A stretch of 63,879 bases of DNA from Segetimicrobium sp035279545 (GCA_035279545.1 DATEHM010000077.1:1-63879); one strand, 5' to 3'. Shown: positions 39,516 through 49,030, counted from the stretch's first letter. Translations and numbers: made by a program. Notes: a model not told the origin generated them from the sequence alone.

Positions 39516-40822
39516 GTCGGCTCCCTCCGGGCACGCACCGCGAGCACGTGGGCCGGGAAGTCTTCATACTGGCCGAGCCGTTCGATCACCGGCCGCACGC
39601 GATCGAGCCCGGCGGGATCGAGGTGGGCGATCGACGTCGCCTTGAGATAGCTGAGCACCGTGACCCCAGAGGCGACGCGCGCGAAGCCGCTGGTCGGCAG
39701 CGCCGCCGGCACGCCGATCGCGTAGTTGCCCGCGGAAAACGGGGTGTCCTGTCCGAGCAGGACCTCGCCGGCGTTGCGAATCTGCAGCAGCGTGGCGAAC
39801 GGATCTCGGGTGGCAATCTGCAGGTGCTCGGGCGCGTAGAGATTGGCGAACGCCACCGCCTGTTCCACAGTGTCGACCACGAAGACGCCGCCGTATCGAC
39901 TCATCGCCGCCTCGGCGAATTCGCGGCGCCCGGCGGGGAGCTGTGCCAGATATCGGGGGAGCCGCTCCCGAACCTCGCCGGCGAGCGACGCCGATGTGAC
40001 CAGAAGAATCGCCGCAGAGTCCGCGCCGTGCTCGGCTTCGTTCAGGAGATCGAGGGCCAGGCGGTCCGGATCGGCCGTCTCGTCGGCCAGGATCAAGGAC
40101 TCGGTCGGGCCCAGGAACGACAGCAGGCGCACCCCGTGGGCCTGCACGGCGATCTGGGCGGCGGTGACGTAGGGGTTTCCCGGACCGCCGAGGAGTTCGA
40201 CTCGAGGCAGCGTCGCCGTCCCGAATGCCAGCCCAGCGATGCCGGCGACCCCGTTGCACCGAAACAGCTGCGACACCCCGAGCAGGTCGGCGGCGACGAG
40301 GAGGGCAGGATCCACGCTGCCATCCTTTCGCGGGGGGACGACGACGGCGATGTCGGTAACGCCGGCGACGATCGCCGGGGTAACCAGCGTGATGAACGTG
40401 GAGGGGAACGCCCCCTTCCCACTGGGGATGTAGACCCCGACGCTCTCGACGGGGGCAAATTTGACGCCCGTGATCAGGCCGTCCTCCAGCTCCTCGAGCT
40501 GCAACGCGGGGGGACGGAGCCACTCGTTGTACCGCCGGGTCCGGTCGATGCTCGCGGCGAGCGCCGTGCGCAGCGCGCCGTCCACGGCCTCGTGGGCGCG
40601 GCTAATCTCCTGCCGGTCAACCTGGAGGCGGTCCGAAGACAAGGTGACGCCGTCATGCCGCTGCGTATACTCTGTGATGGCGGCGTCCCCGCGCTCCCGG
40701 ACGTCCTCGACGATTGCGCGCACGTGAGCGGCGCGGTCGGCGTCGAACACTTCCGCCCTCGACCGCTGCAGGATCTGACGCAGCCGCCCGGGAGAAATCT
40801 GGGTCAGCCGTTGAATCTCCAC
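39512..40822 (-). CDS. hisD: Histidinol dehydrogenase
   Basis: Oxidises histidinol to histidine, zinc-dependent. 436 residues. The family features are VGVYIPSGKGAFPSTFITLVTPA, GGPGNPYVTAAQIAVQ, LGPTESLILADETADP, and the C-terminal zinc/active-site EHLQIATRDPF. The GTG start has GAGAGG just upstream and lies 14 bp after hisG. Confidence 0.97.
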   Translation of the reverse strand: MEIQRLTQISPGRLRQILQRSRAEVFDADRAAHVRAIVEDVRERGDAAITEYTQRHDGVTLSSDRLQVDRQEISRAHEAVDGALRTALAASIDRTRRYNEWLRPPALQLEELEDGLITGVKFAPVESVGVYIPSGKGAFPSTFITLVTPAIVAGVTDIAVVVPPRKDGSVDPALLVAADLLGVSQLFRCNGVAGIAGLAFGTATLPRVELLGGPGNPYVTAAQIAVQAHGVRLLSFLGPTESLILADETADPDRLALDLLNEAEHGADSAAILLVTSASLAGEVRERLPRYLAQLPAGRREFAEAAMSRYGGVFVVDTVEQAVAFANLYAPEHLQIATRDPFATLLQIRNAGEVLLGQDTPFSAGNYAIGVPAALPTSGFARVASGVTVLSYLKATSIAHLDPAGLDRVRPVIERLGQYEDFPAHVLAVRARREPT

Positions 40823-40836
40823 GCTGGCCTCTCTTT

Positions 40837-41481
40837 CTACACCGATGATCGATCCCGCGCCGAGGCCGCCGCCCGCATTCGCTCGACCACGGCCTGCACC
40901 GCCGCCGCCCGGGTGCGCAGGCTCACCCGGTTGACGACCAACCGCGCGGAGGAGCGGAACACCTCCGCGACCTCCAGGAGATGGTTCTCCGCCAGCGTGC
41001 GGCCGGTCATCACCAAATCGAGAATCCCATCCGCCACCCCCACCTGGGGGGCGAGCTCAACGGTGCCGTTCATCTCAACGACCTCCACCGACCGCCCCCG
41101 CCCCCAGAAGTACCGCTCGGTCACCCGCGGGTATTTGGTGGCGATGCGAATCGGGCTCAAGGCCTCCCACCCCGGGGCCCTCTTCTCGGGAAACGCGACG
41201 ACGCCCCGACATGCTCCAAACCCGAGATCCACCAACTCGTAGACGTCTCGCCCCTGCTCGAGCAGCATGTCCTTCCCGACGATGCCGAGATCGGCGGCTC
41301 CGTGCTCGACGTACGTCAGCAGGTCCGCGGGCTTGGCGATCAGGCATCGGACGTGCGGATCCAGGCATGGAAGGATGAGGCGGCGTGTCGACCGCCAGGT
41401 CTCCGCGGTCAGGTATCCCGCGGCCTCGAGGGCGCGCATCGAGTCCTCGAGCAGGCGGCCCGAGGCGACCGCCACGGTCAT
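40837..41481 (-). CDS. hisG: ATP phosphoribosyltransferase, short form catalytic subunit
   Basis: First committed histidine step. About 214 residues, lacking the C-terminal regulatory domain of long HisG, so it needs HisZ. It starts MTVAVASGRLLEDSMRALE; DLGIVGKDMLLEQG is the family signature and DLVMTGRTLAENHL the PRPP-binding loop region. I use the ATG at 41481, which overlaps the hisZ stop (ATGA); a GTG three codons upstream is possible. Confidence 0.95.
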   Translation of the reverse strand: MTVAVASGRLLEDSMRALEAAGYLTAETWRSTRRLILPCLDPHVRCLIAKPADLLTYVEHGAADLGIVGKDMLLEQGRDVYELVDLGFGACRGVVAFPEKRAPGWEALSPIRIATKYPRVTERYFWGRGRSVEVVEMNGTVELAPQVGVADGILDLVMTGRTLAENHLLEVAEVFRSSARLVVNRVSLRTRAAAVQAVVERMRAAASARDRSSV

Positions 41482-42755
41482 GAGGTCCACGGCGCACTCC
41501 CATTCCCCGGGTGGCCGCCCAGCAGGTCGGCGATCGCCAGCGACTGCTCTCCGCCGTTGGCGTCACGCACGACGGCGCGCCCGCCGGTCACCAGCACCGC
41601 GCGAGGGGTCCCGGCGGCGAACGCCCCCCGCGCCATCTCCTCCCACGGCCGCCCGAGGATCTCCACGGTCACGGACAGGTCCCGCTCCCGCAGCGCCCGG
41701 GCCAGCCGCAGCGCCTCCGCCCGGTCTTCGGACGTAAACGCCACCGCCACATCGGCCGCCGCTTCCTCTCCGTCGCGGCTGGGAGACGCGGCGAGGACCC
41801 GGTCGACCCGGACCGCGAACCCGGTCGCGGGATACGGCGCGCCGAACCCTTCGAGCAACCGGTCGTACCGCCCGCCGCCGAGTAACGGGAAGCCCAGCAC
41901 CGCGGTGTGCCCTTCGAAGACAATACCGGTGTAATAGTCGAAGTCGCGAATGATGCCGAGGTCCACCCGGACGGCGCCGCCCACCCCATACGCCTCCAGG
42001 ACCTCGACCAGCGCTTCGAGATCGTCCAGCACACGTCGAGTCTCCCGCGTCTCGGCCAGCTGGTGTGCCTCACGGAGGGCGTGGGGGCCGCTCAGAGTCG
42101 GCAGCGCCACCAACGCGTCACCGCGCGCCGCCGGCACGCCGTAGCGGTCCAGCACCGCGCGGAGCCCGACGAAGTCCTTCTGGTACAGAAGCGCCCGCAC
42201 TTCCGCGGCGCCCTCCTCCGGCAACCCCAGAGCGCCGAGCACGCCCCGAAGAAACCCCGCGTGGCCGAGGCTAACCGAGCACTCCACGGCGCCCGATGCG
42301 GCCAGCGCGTCCACGGCGAGGGCCACGATCTCCGCGTCGGCCTCCAGAGTGTCCGATCCGATCAGTTCGGCTCCCACCTGGGGGAATTCCCGCAGCCGCC
42401 CCGACCCGGTCTCCGATCCACGGAACACCTGCCCCGCGTAGGCCAGGCGCAGCGGCAACGGCTGGGTGCGCAAATGCGTGGTGACCAACCGGGCGACCGG
42501 CGTCGTCATCTCCGGCCGCAACGCGAGCAGTTCGCCGCCGCGGTCCACCAGCTTGAACAGCCGGTCCCCCTCGGTGCCCGCCCCGTGCACAAGCGTGTCG
42601 AAGTACTCGATCGTAGGCGTCACCACCTCGCGGTAGCCCCACCGCCGCATCCGCGAGATGATGCGGTCGGCGACCATCCGCGCCCGCGCGGATTCGTCGG
42701 GAAGGAGATCGCGCATTCCCGGAGGGACCTGTTGCCACCGCTCACGTCGCATCAT
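41478..42755 (-). CDS. hisZ: ATP phosphoribosyltransferase regulatory subunit
   Basis: HisRS-like paralogue that completes short HisG and senses histidine. 425 residues. Class II synthetase-like text includes GMRDLLPDESARARMVADRI, FRGSETGSGRLREFPQVGAELIG (motif 2-like, altered) and GGGRYDRLLEGFG. A true HisRS is less likely because of the HisG coupling and the missing tRNA-binding C-terminus. It is the first gene of the his operon, downstream of an operator-bearing promoter. Confidence 0.93.
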   Translation of the reverse strand: MMRRERWQQVPPGMRDLLPDESARARMVADRIISRMRRWGYREVVTPTIEYFDTLVHGAGTEGDRLFKLVDRGGELLALRPEMTTPVARLVTTHLRTQPLPLRLAYAGQVFRGSETGSGRLREFPQVGAELIGSDTLEADAEIVALAVDALAASGAVECSVSLGHAGFLRGVLGALGLPEEGAAEVRALLYQKDFVGLRAVLDRYGVPAARGDALVALPTLSGPHALREAHQLAETRETRRVLDDLEALVEVLEAYGVGGAVRVDLGIIRDFDYYTGIVFEGHTAVLGFPLLGGGRYDRLLEGFGAPYPATGFAVRVDRVLAASPSRDGEEAAADVAVAFTSEDRAEALRLARALRERDLSVTVEILGRPWEEMARGAFAAGTPRAVLVTGGRAVVRDANGGEQSLAIADLLGGHPGNGSAPWTS

Positions 42756-42771
42756 GCCGCCGTATGCCCTT

Positions 42772-42840
42772 CTTTATCACGATAAAGCGATACAGTGTCA
42801 AAGTATCGCTATCGTAGCACACTCCGCGGCGGGGTGTCAA
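42772..42840 (-). promoter_or_regulatory. his operon promoter region with two inverted-repeat operators
   Basis: On the minus strand TTGACA (42840-42835) is followed after 18 bases by TACGAT, a sigma70-type promoter. Directly downstream is an inverted repeat with 7-bp arms, GCGATAC / GTATCGC (42809-42787, 9-base spacer). A second repeat CTTTATC / GATAAAG (42787-42772, 2-base centre) follows. A second TTGACA within the first repeat spaces 17 bases to GATAAA, so tandem promoters are possible. The repeats sit over the likely transcription starts, the classic place for a repressor. The adjacent YerC/HisR-type protein is the obvious candidate. Confidence 0.65.
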
Positions 42841-42900
42841 CCGATCGGATGAAGGCAGATGAAGAGGGGCGCCGCCGCTCAGCGGGGCGCCGCGCACTGG

Positions 42901-43314
42901 TTAGGCGCCCGGGGCCGCCCGGTTGACCGCGGCCCCCCTTGCCCTCCACCGCCGGATGGTGAGCACCGCGATGGCGAGCCCCAGGATCAAGGCGGCCGGC
43001 GGCCCGGCGTAGAGGAGGAGGGCGGCGCCGCCGGGGCGCGGCTCGGCCAGGACGGTCTCGCCGAACTGCCCCACGAAGAACTGGAGGATCTGGTCCGGGG
43101 TCTCCCCCGACGCCAGCTTTTCGCGGATGATCGCCTTCATTTCCCGGGCCAAGGTGGAGTCGCTTTCGGCCACCGTCTGCCCGGCGCAGACGGGGCACAT
43201 CAATTGGCGGGCCACCGCGTAGGCCCGGTCGTCGAGCGTCTCCGCCGACACGACGGCCGCCGTGCACGTGAGTGCGCAGACGACCCAGACCACGAGCGGC
43301 ATCGCCCGCCTCAC
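42901..43314 (-). CDS. ccmH: Cytochrome c-type biogenesis protein CcmH (N-terminal domain type)
   Basis: Thiol-redox component of system I haem attachment. 137 residues: a signal peptide (~1-24), then the domain with RQLMCPVCAGQTVAESDS containing the redox C-x-x-C, GETPDQILQFFVGQFGETVL, and a C-terminal membrane helix (~98-122). It acts outside the membrane with its tail anchored. It overlaps the upstream yerC-like gene by 4 bases. No other ccm gene is in the window. Confidence 0.92.
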   Translation of the reverse strand: MRRAMPLVVWVVCALTCTAAVVSAETLDDRAYAVARQLMCPVCAGQTVAESDSTLAREMKAIIREKLASGETPDQILQFFVGQFGETVLAEPRPGGAALLLYAGPPAALILGLAIAVLTIRRWRARGAAVNRAAPGA

Positions 43315-43634
43315 CGCCCCCGCCTCCGCACCCGCGCCGCGGATGATTCCCCCAGGCGCTTCAACACGAGCTCATACCCGTCGGCCCCGTAGGTCAGGAA
43401 GCGGCGCACGCGGCTGATCGTCGCCGAGGACGCGCCGGTGCGCGCGGCGATCTCCTCGTAGGTCTTCCCATGGGCCAGCATCCGCGCGACCGCAAATCGC
43501 TGCGTGAGCGCTTTGACCTCCCCGATCGTGCAGAGGTCCTCGAAGAAGCGGTAACATTCCTCCACCGTCCGCAGCTGCAGGACCGCCCGAAAGAGGCTGT
43601 CGGCCAGAGGGTCTCGGAGTTTCGGATTGGCCAC
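43311..43634 (-). CDS. YerC/YecD-family TrpR-related regulator (HisR-like)
   Basis: 107-residue helical DNA-binding protein. The family pattern is clear: DPLADSLFRAVLQLRTVEECYRFFEDLCTIGEVKALTQRF, then a helix-turn-helix with KTYEEIAARTGASSATISRV, close to TrpR. From memory, YerC members in Gram-positive bacteria have been proposed as histidine regulators (HisR). Its nearness to the his operon, about 0.9 kb from hisZ with only ccmH between, supports that here. The Arg-rich tail (SAARVRRRGR) is unconserved. Confidence 0.88.
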   Translation of the reverse strand: MANPKLRDPLADSLFRAVLQLRTVEECYRFFEDLCTIGEVKALTQRFAVARMLAHGKTYEEIAARTGASSATISRVRRFLTYGADGYELVLKRLGESSAARVRRRGR

Positions 43635-43721
43635 GCAATCGTCCTTTCAGCGGTGTCCCCGGCACGCGCCGGGCATCTTCCGGACGCCGTTTGCAGATCG
43701 AACGGATGCTTCCTCCACGAC

Positions 43722-44663
43722 TTATCCGGCGTGCGCGGCGGCACCGCTCCGTTCGTGGGGCCGGAGTATTGCGACCACGGCGAAATTGAGCGGTGTCGCC
43801 ACCCCGCACTCGCGCCCCATCCGGACGACGGCGCCGCAGAGGGCGTCAAGCTCCATTCGCCGCCCCCCGGCGAGGTCGTTGTACAACGACGAGAACGTGT
43901 GAAAGGCCTTCCCCGCCACCAATTCTTCGGCGACGCTCATCTGCCGGTCGACCACATCCGGGAGCCGGATCCCCCGGGCCATCCCCACCGCGGCGGCCTC
44001 CTCCATCAGACCCCGATACATCGCTCGCGACTCGGGGTGCGACAAGACCTCCCCCACCGGCACACGCGCCGATGCGGTCATCCCGGCGTTCGCGCAGATG
44101 AACACAAACTTCTCCCACAGAGCCCGGACGATCTCGGCCGATCCATTGGCCTCAACGCCGGCGCGCCGGAGTGTCCCCTCGATCGTACGGACACGCGGCG
44201 TCACGGATCCGTCCATCTCGCCGAAGACGATGTCCCCGGTCGGTCCGGTGTGCCGGATCACGCCGGGGGCCTCGACCGCGGCGGAGACATAGGTCACCCC
44301 GCCCAGAATGCGGCGGGGACCGTAGATCGCCCCCAGCCGGTCTTCGGTCTCGACGCCGTTCTGCAGGCAGAGGATCGCGGTCTCGGGCCCGACCGCCGGG
44401 CGGATCGCCTCCGCGGCCTCCTCAAAGTCGTAGGTCTTGACGGCGAACACGATGAGGTCAACCGGCCCCGCGTCGCCCACCCGGGTCGCCGCCCGCACCC
44501 GCAGCGCAAAATCCCCGTCGGGGCTTTTGACCCGCAACCCGCGCGATCGAAGAGCCTCGAGATGCGCCCCGCGCGCCACAAAGGTGGCGTCCTCGCCGGC
44601 GCGCTGCAGGAGCCCCCCGAAGTACCCTCCCAAGCCGCCGGTCCCCATGATCAGAACCTTCAT
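43722..44663 (-). CDS. panE: 2-Dehydropantoate 2-reductase family protein
   Basis: Ketopantoate reductase fold; makes pantoate for CoA, or acts on a related 2-keto acid. 313 residues. The Rossmann start is MKVLIMGTGGLGGYFGGLLQ; FAVKTYDFEEAAEAI gives the NADPH-side Lys, CLQNGVETED follows, and the C-terminal all-helical domain contains WEKFVFICANAGMTA. It lies 125 bp after leuB and shares direction with the ilv-leu operon. The KPR family has paralogues of other function, so the symbol is tentative. Confidence 0.8.
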   Translation of the reverse strand: MKVLIMGTGGLGGYFGGLLQRAGEDATFVARGAHLEALRSRGLRVKSPDGDFALRVRAATRVGDAGPVDLIVFAVKTYDFEEAAEAIRPAVGPETAILCLQNGVETEDRLGAIYGPRRILGGVTYVSAAVEAPGVIRHTGPTGDIVFGEMDGSVTPRVRTIEGTLRRAGVEANGSAEIVRALWEKFVFICANAGMTASARVPVGEVLSHPESRAMYRGLMEEAAAVGMARGIRLPDVVDRQMSVAEELVAGKAFHTFSSLYNDLAGGRRMELDALCGAVVRMGRECGVATPLNFAVVAILRPHERSGAAAHAG

Positions 44664-44788
44664 TTCTTCACCCCGCTCGCGGGACGCCCACCACGTCCCA
44701 CCGCCTCGTCGAAGTTCCCGCTCCCGTCCGGGCGGAGTGTGCGACCGGCCGCCTCGGCCCCCGGAACGGCTGGGTCACCGGCCGTGAA

Positions 44789-45871
44789 TCAGGTGAGACG
44801 GGCGAGCACCGCGTCGGTCATCGCCGCGGTGCCCAGGGCGGGCCGTCCTCCGGCAAGATCCGCGGTGCGACATCCGTCCGTGAGCGCCTTCTGGACGGCG
44901 GCTTCGATCGCCGCCGCCGGGGCCTCCTGGCCCAGGCCGTGGCGCAGGAGGAGCGCCCCGGTCAGGATCGCGGCGAGCGGGTTGGCGATCCCCCGCCCCG
45001 CGATGTCGGGCGCTGTCCCGTGCACCGGCTCGAACAGCCCGGGGGGCTGGTCGCCCAAGCTGGCGGACGGCATCAGCCCGAGCGAACCCATCACCCCCGC
45101 CGCTTCGTCGCTCAGGATATCGCCGAACATATTCTCCGTCACAATGACATCGAACTGCTTCGGACGGTAGACGAGTTGGAGCGCGCAGTTATCGACGAGC
45201 ATGTGCTCGCACGTGACGTCGGGGAACTCCCGCGCCACCTCGGTGGCCACCTCGCGCCACAACCGGGAGGTTTCGAGCACGTTGGCCTTGTCCACCGAGG
45301 TGACCTTGCGTCCAGGACGCAGGCGGGCGACCTCGCAGGCCTTGCGGACGACCCGGCGCACCTCCACCGCGGAGTACGGGAGGGTGTCCATCGCCACGGC
45401 CTCCGCCCCCCGGCCGGTGCGCGACTGGGCCCCGAAGTAGAGGCCGCCCGTGAGCTCGCGCACGATCAGGATGTCCGCGCCCTCAACCATCTCGCGGCGG
45501 AGCGGCGAGGCGCTGAGGAGGGCCGGCGAGACGACCGCCGGGCGGAGGTTCGCGTACAGCCCGAAGGTTTTGCGGAGGGTGAACAACGCCTGCTCGGGGC
45601 GGAGCTCCCGCGGTCCCCGGTCCCACTTGGGACCGCCGCATGCGCCCAGGAGGATCGCCTCGGACCGCCGGCACAGCTCAATCGTCATCTCGGGAATGGG
45701 GTGTCCCACCGAGTCGATCGCCCCGCCGCCCGCGAGCCCTTCCTCAAACTCCAAGCCGAGCTCGTATCGTCTATCGACCTCCGCAAGGACGCGCACGGCC
45801 TCCGCGATGACCTCACGGCCGATGCCGTCCCCCGGAATCACCGCGACCCGCCGAGTCCGCGCCGCGGTCAC
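44789..45871 (-). CDS. leuB: 3-Isopropylmalate dehydrogenase
   Basis: Oxidative decarboxylation in leucine synthesis; may also serve the citramalate route. About 360 residues. VAVIPGDGIGREVIAEAVRVL, the substrate loop VRELTGGLYFGAQSRTG (the IPMDH-specific form), and EPVHGTAPDIAGRGIANP are diagnostic. The GTG at 45871 overlaps the cimA stop (GTGA); longer in-frame sequence lies in cimA. Confidence 0.96.
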   Translation of the reverse strand: MTAARTRRVAVIPGDGIGREVIAEAVRVLAEVDRRYELGLEFEEGLAGGGAIDSVGHPIPEMTIELCRRSEAILLGACGGPKWDRGPRELRPEQALFTLRKTFGLYANLRPAVVSPALLSASPLRREMVEGADILIVRELTGGLYFGAQSRTGRGAEAVAMDTLPYSAVEVRRVVRKACEVARLRPGRKVTSVDKANVLETSRLWREVATEVAREFPDVTCEHMLVDNCALQLVYRPKQFDVIVTENMFGDILSDEAAGVMGSLGLMPSASLGDQPPGLFEPVHGTAPDIAGRGIANPLAAILTGALLLRHGLGQEAPAAAIEAAVQKALTDGCRTADLAGGRPALGTAAMTDAVLARLT

Positions 45872-47451
45872 GGGCGCGCCTCGGCCCGCTCGCCCAACAG
45901 CACATACTCCAGGCTGTCGACGAGCGCCTGCCACGAGGCTTCGACGACGTTTTCGGAGACCCCCACCGTCCCCCAGGTGCGGACCCCGTCCGTCGACTGG
46001 ATCAGCACGCGGACCTTTGCGGCGGTCGCGGCCCCGGCGTTGAGCACCCGCACCTTGTAGTCGACCAGCCGCACGCGACGAATCTCCGGATAGAACCGCT
46101 CCAGGGCCTTGCGCAGCGCCCGATCCAGCGCATGCACCGGCCCGTTGCCCTCGGCCGCGGTGTGCTCCTCTTCGCCGTCGACCGCAAGCCGGATGCTCGC
46201 TTCGGCGACGGCCTCGCCGGACGGGCCGCGCTCCACCATGACGCGCAACCCCTTCAGCGTGAACGCGGGGTGATGCTGGCCCATGGTGCGACGGGCGAGC
46301 AGCTCGAACGACGCCTCGGCCCCCTCGAACTGGAATCCGGCGTGCTCCAGGGATTTGAGCTCCGCCAGAATCTCCCTGACCTCCGGCCGGTCCTTGCTCA
46401 GATCCAGTCCCATCTCCTCGGCCTTGTACAGCACATTGGCTCGGCCCGAGAGGTCGCTGAGGACGACGCGCCGCTCGTTGCCGACCGTCTCCGGAGGAAT
46501 GTGCTCGTACGTCGGCGGGTGCGCCATCACGGCGCTCACGTGAACCCCGCCCTTATGGGCGAACGCGTTCTTGCCCACAAACGGCTGGTATTCGTTGGGG
46601 GCCATGTTGGCCAGCTCGCTGACGAGCCGGGAGAGCTCCCCCAACCGGCGGAGCGAGGCGGCCGGCACGCAGTCGTACCCGAGCTTCAACTGAAGGTTCG
46701 GGATGAGCGAGACCAAGTTGGCGTTGCCGCACCGCTCGCCGATGCCGTTGATGGTCCCCTGGACGTGGACGGCTCCGGCACGAACCGCGGCGATCGCATT
46801 CGCCACCCCGACCTCGCCGTCGTTGTGCGTGTGGATTCCGAGCGGTGTGGGGATCGCGCTCCGAGCGGCCTCCACCCCGGCCTGGATGTCGAAGGGGAGG
46901 CCCCCTCCGTTCGTGTCGCACAGCACGACGACGTCGGCGCCGCCCCGCTTGGCGGCGGTCAGGGTGGCCAGCGCGTACTCCGGGGTGGCCTTCCACCCGT
47001 CGAAGAAGTGCTCCGCGTCGTAGATGACCTCCACGCCCCGCTGCTTGAGAAACCGAACGGAGTCCTCGACCATCCGGAGATTCTCATCGAGCGTTGTGCG
47101 CAGCGCCTCCCGAACATGGAGGTCCCAAGACTTCCCGAACACCGCGACCGCGGGGGTCCCCGCCTCGAGGATCAGCCGCAAATTCTCGTCCCGGTCCGCC
47201 GGGATACCGGCGCGGCGGGTGCTGCCGAACGCGGTGACCTTCGCGTGGCTCCAGGGATGGCGCCGGGCCTGCTCGAAGAACTCGAGGTCGCGGGGGTTGC
47301 TGCCCGGCCATCCGCCTTCGATGTAATCGAAGCCGAACGCGTCGAGGCGCTCGGCGATCCGCAGCTTGTCCGCGGCGCTGAGGGTGATGCCGGCGCCCTG
47401 GGTCCCGTCCCGGAGGGTCGTATCGTACAGGGCGATGCGTCGGGAGGCCAT
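45868..47451 (-). CDS. cimA: (R)-Citramalate synthase
   Basis: Condenses pyruvate and acetyl-CoA, opening the threonine-independent isoleucine route. 527 residues. The catalytic barrel starts ALYDTTLRDGTQGAGITLSAADKLRIA, where T-Q-G-A-G and FDYIEGGWPGSNPRD are the CimA-type variants that separate it from LeuA. It also has LCDTNGGGLPFDI and IHTHNDGEVGVANA. A C-terminal LeuA-dimer regulatory domain (~370-520) is present. It follows leuA by 4 bases. Confidence 0.93.
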   Translation of the reverse strand: MASRRIALYDTTLRDGTQGAGITLSAADKLRIAERLDAFGFDYIEGGWPGSNPRDLEFFEQARRHPWSHAKVTAFGSTRRAGIPADRDENLRLILEAGTPAVAVFGKSWDLHVREALRTTLDENLRMVEDSVRFLKQRGVEVIYDAEHFFDGWKATPEYALATLTAAKRGGADVVVLCDTNGGGLPFDIQAGVEAARSAIPTPLGIHTHNDGEVGVANAIAAVRAGAVHVQGTINGIGERCGNANLVSLIPNLQLKLGYDCVPAASLRRLGELSRLVSELANMAPNEYQPFVGKNAFAHKGGVHVSAVMAHPPTYEHIPPETVGNERRVVLSDLSGRANVLYKAEEMGLDLSKDRPEVREILAELKSLEHAGFQFEGAEASFELLARRTMGQHHPAFTLKGLRVMVERGPSGEAVAEASIRLAVDGEEEHTAAEGNGPVHALDRALRKALERFYPEIRRVRLVDYKVRVLNAGAATAAKVRVLIQSTDGVRTWGTVGVSENVVEASWQALVDSLEYVLLGERAEARP

Positions 47452-47455
47452 CGCG

Positions 47456-48991
47456 CTACCCGTAGACGTTGGTCATCCAGTGCTGCCGCTCGTGCACGAT
47501 CTTGTTGACGGCGGCGACGTAGGCCTTCGCGCTCGCCTCGAGCACATCGGTGCTCGTCCCGCGCCCGATGAACAGCCCGTCCCCGTCCCGGACCTTGACC
47601 GTCGCCTCCCCCATGGCATCGGTCCCCCCGGTCACGGCCTTGATCGCGTAGTCGGCGAGCGACGGGGAGAGGCCCACGATCGCGTTGATCGCGTTGTACA
47701 TCGCATCGACCGGACCGTCCCCCGTGGCCTCCTGGGTAAAGATCTCGCTCCCCCGGACCAGGGTGATCGCGGCCACGGGCGCCACCGTGTTGCTCGTCGA
47801 GATTTGAAACGCCTTGAGCGCGTAGGTATGCGGGGCGCCGCGAAGCTCGCCCTCCACGAGGGCGATGATGTCCTCGGTCGTCACCTGCTTCTTCTTGTCG
47901 CAGAGCGCCTTGAACGCCTCAAACGCCCGCCGCAGCTCCGCATCGGAAAGGCGGACCCCGTTGCTCTCAAGGAGATTCTTGAAGGCATGCCGGCCGGAGT
48001 GCTTCCCCAGCACCAGCTTGTTGCTGGGGATGCCGATCGTCTCCGGCGTCATGATCTCGTAGGTCTCACGGTTCGCCAGCACCCCGTGTTGGTGGATGCC
48101 GGCCTCGTGGGCGAACGCGTTGTCGCCGACCACTGCCTTGTTGGGCTGAACCGGAATCCCGGTGATCGCGCTGACGAGCCGGCTGGCGCGGTAGATCTTC
48201 GTCGTGTCGATCGCCGTCTCGTGGCGGTAGTAGTTGCGGCGGGTGTGCAACGCCATCACGATCTCCTCAAGCGACGCATTGCCGGCCCGTTCCCCGATGC
48301 CGTTGATCGTGCACTCGACCTGGCGGGCGCCCGCCTGCACGGCCGCAAGCGAATTGGCCACGGCCAACCCGAGGTCATCGTGGCAGTGCACGCTCCAGAC
48401 CACCTTGTCGCTTCCGGGAATCCGTTCGATGAGGGACCGGAGCAAGGCGGCGTACTCCTCAGGGGTGGCGTAGCCAACGGTATCGGGGACGTTGATCGTC
48501 GAAGCCCCGGCCTTGATCGCCCCATCGAATACGCGGCAGAGGAACTCCGGGTCCGAGCGGCTGGCGTCCTCCGCGGAGAACTCCACGTCGTCGGTAAATC
48601 CGCGGGCGTACCGCACGGCCTCGATCGACGCCTCCAACACCTGGTCGGGCGTCATCCGCAGCTTGTGCTCCATGTGAATCGGTGAGGTGGCGATGAAGGT
48701 GTGGATCCGCGGCCGTTCGGCCTCCCGGACCGCCTCGACCACCGCATCGATGTCGGCGCGGTTGGCCCGCGCCAGGCCCGCAATCGCCGCCCCCCGCACC
48801 TCGCGCGCGATCAACGTGACTCCCTCGAGGTCTCCCTTGCTGCTGATGGGGAACCCGGCCTCGATCACGTCCACCCGCATCGCCGCAAGGGCTCGGGCGA
48901 CCTCGAGCTTCTCCTCGGTGTTCATCGTGAACCCGGGGGATTGCTCACCGTCCCGCAGCGTCGTGTCAAAGATCCGGATGGTTTCTCCCAT
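47456..48991 (-). CDS. leuA: 2-Isopropylmalate synthase
   Basis: First committed leucine enzyme. 511 residues, the bacterial long form with the C-terminal leucine-binding regulatory domain (~365-511). It has FDTTLRDGEQSPGFTMNTEEKLEVA, VEFSAEDASRSDPEFL, and the metal-binding SVHCHDDLGLAVAN. The G-N-A-S-L-E-E-I motif after the GERAG segment is also standard. It lies 39 bp after ilvC. Confidence 0.96.
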   Translation of the reverse strand: MGETIRIFDTTLRDGEQSPGFTMNTEEKLEVARALAAMRVDVIEAGFPISSKGDLEGVTLIAREVRGAAIAGLARANRADIDAVVEAVREAERPRIHTFIATSPIHMEHKLRMTPDQVLEASIEAVRYARGFTDDVEFSAEDASRSDPEFLCRVFDGAIKAGASTINVPDTVGYATPEEYAALLRSLIERIPGSDKVVWSVHCHDDLGLAVANSLAAVQAGARQVECTINGIGERAGNASLEEIVMALHTRRNYYRHETAIDTTKIYRASRLVSAITGIPVQPNKAVVGDNAFAHEAGIHQHGVLANRETYEIMTPETIGIPSNKLVLGKHSGRHAFKNLLESNGVRLSDAELRRAFEAFKALCDKKKQVTTEDIIALVEGELRGAPHTYALKAFQISTSNTVAPVAAITLVRGSEIFTQEATGDGPVDAMYNAINAIVGLSPSLADYAIKAVTGGTDAMGEATVKVRDGDGLFIGRGTSTDVLEASAKAYVAAVNKIVHERQHWMTNVYG

Positions 48992-49030
48992 GGCCCGTCC
49001 TCCGCGCGTCCCCCGTCGCCGTGCGGGAGG

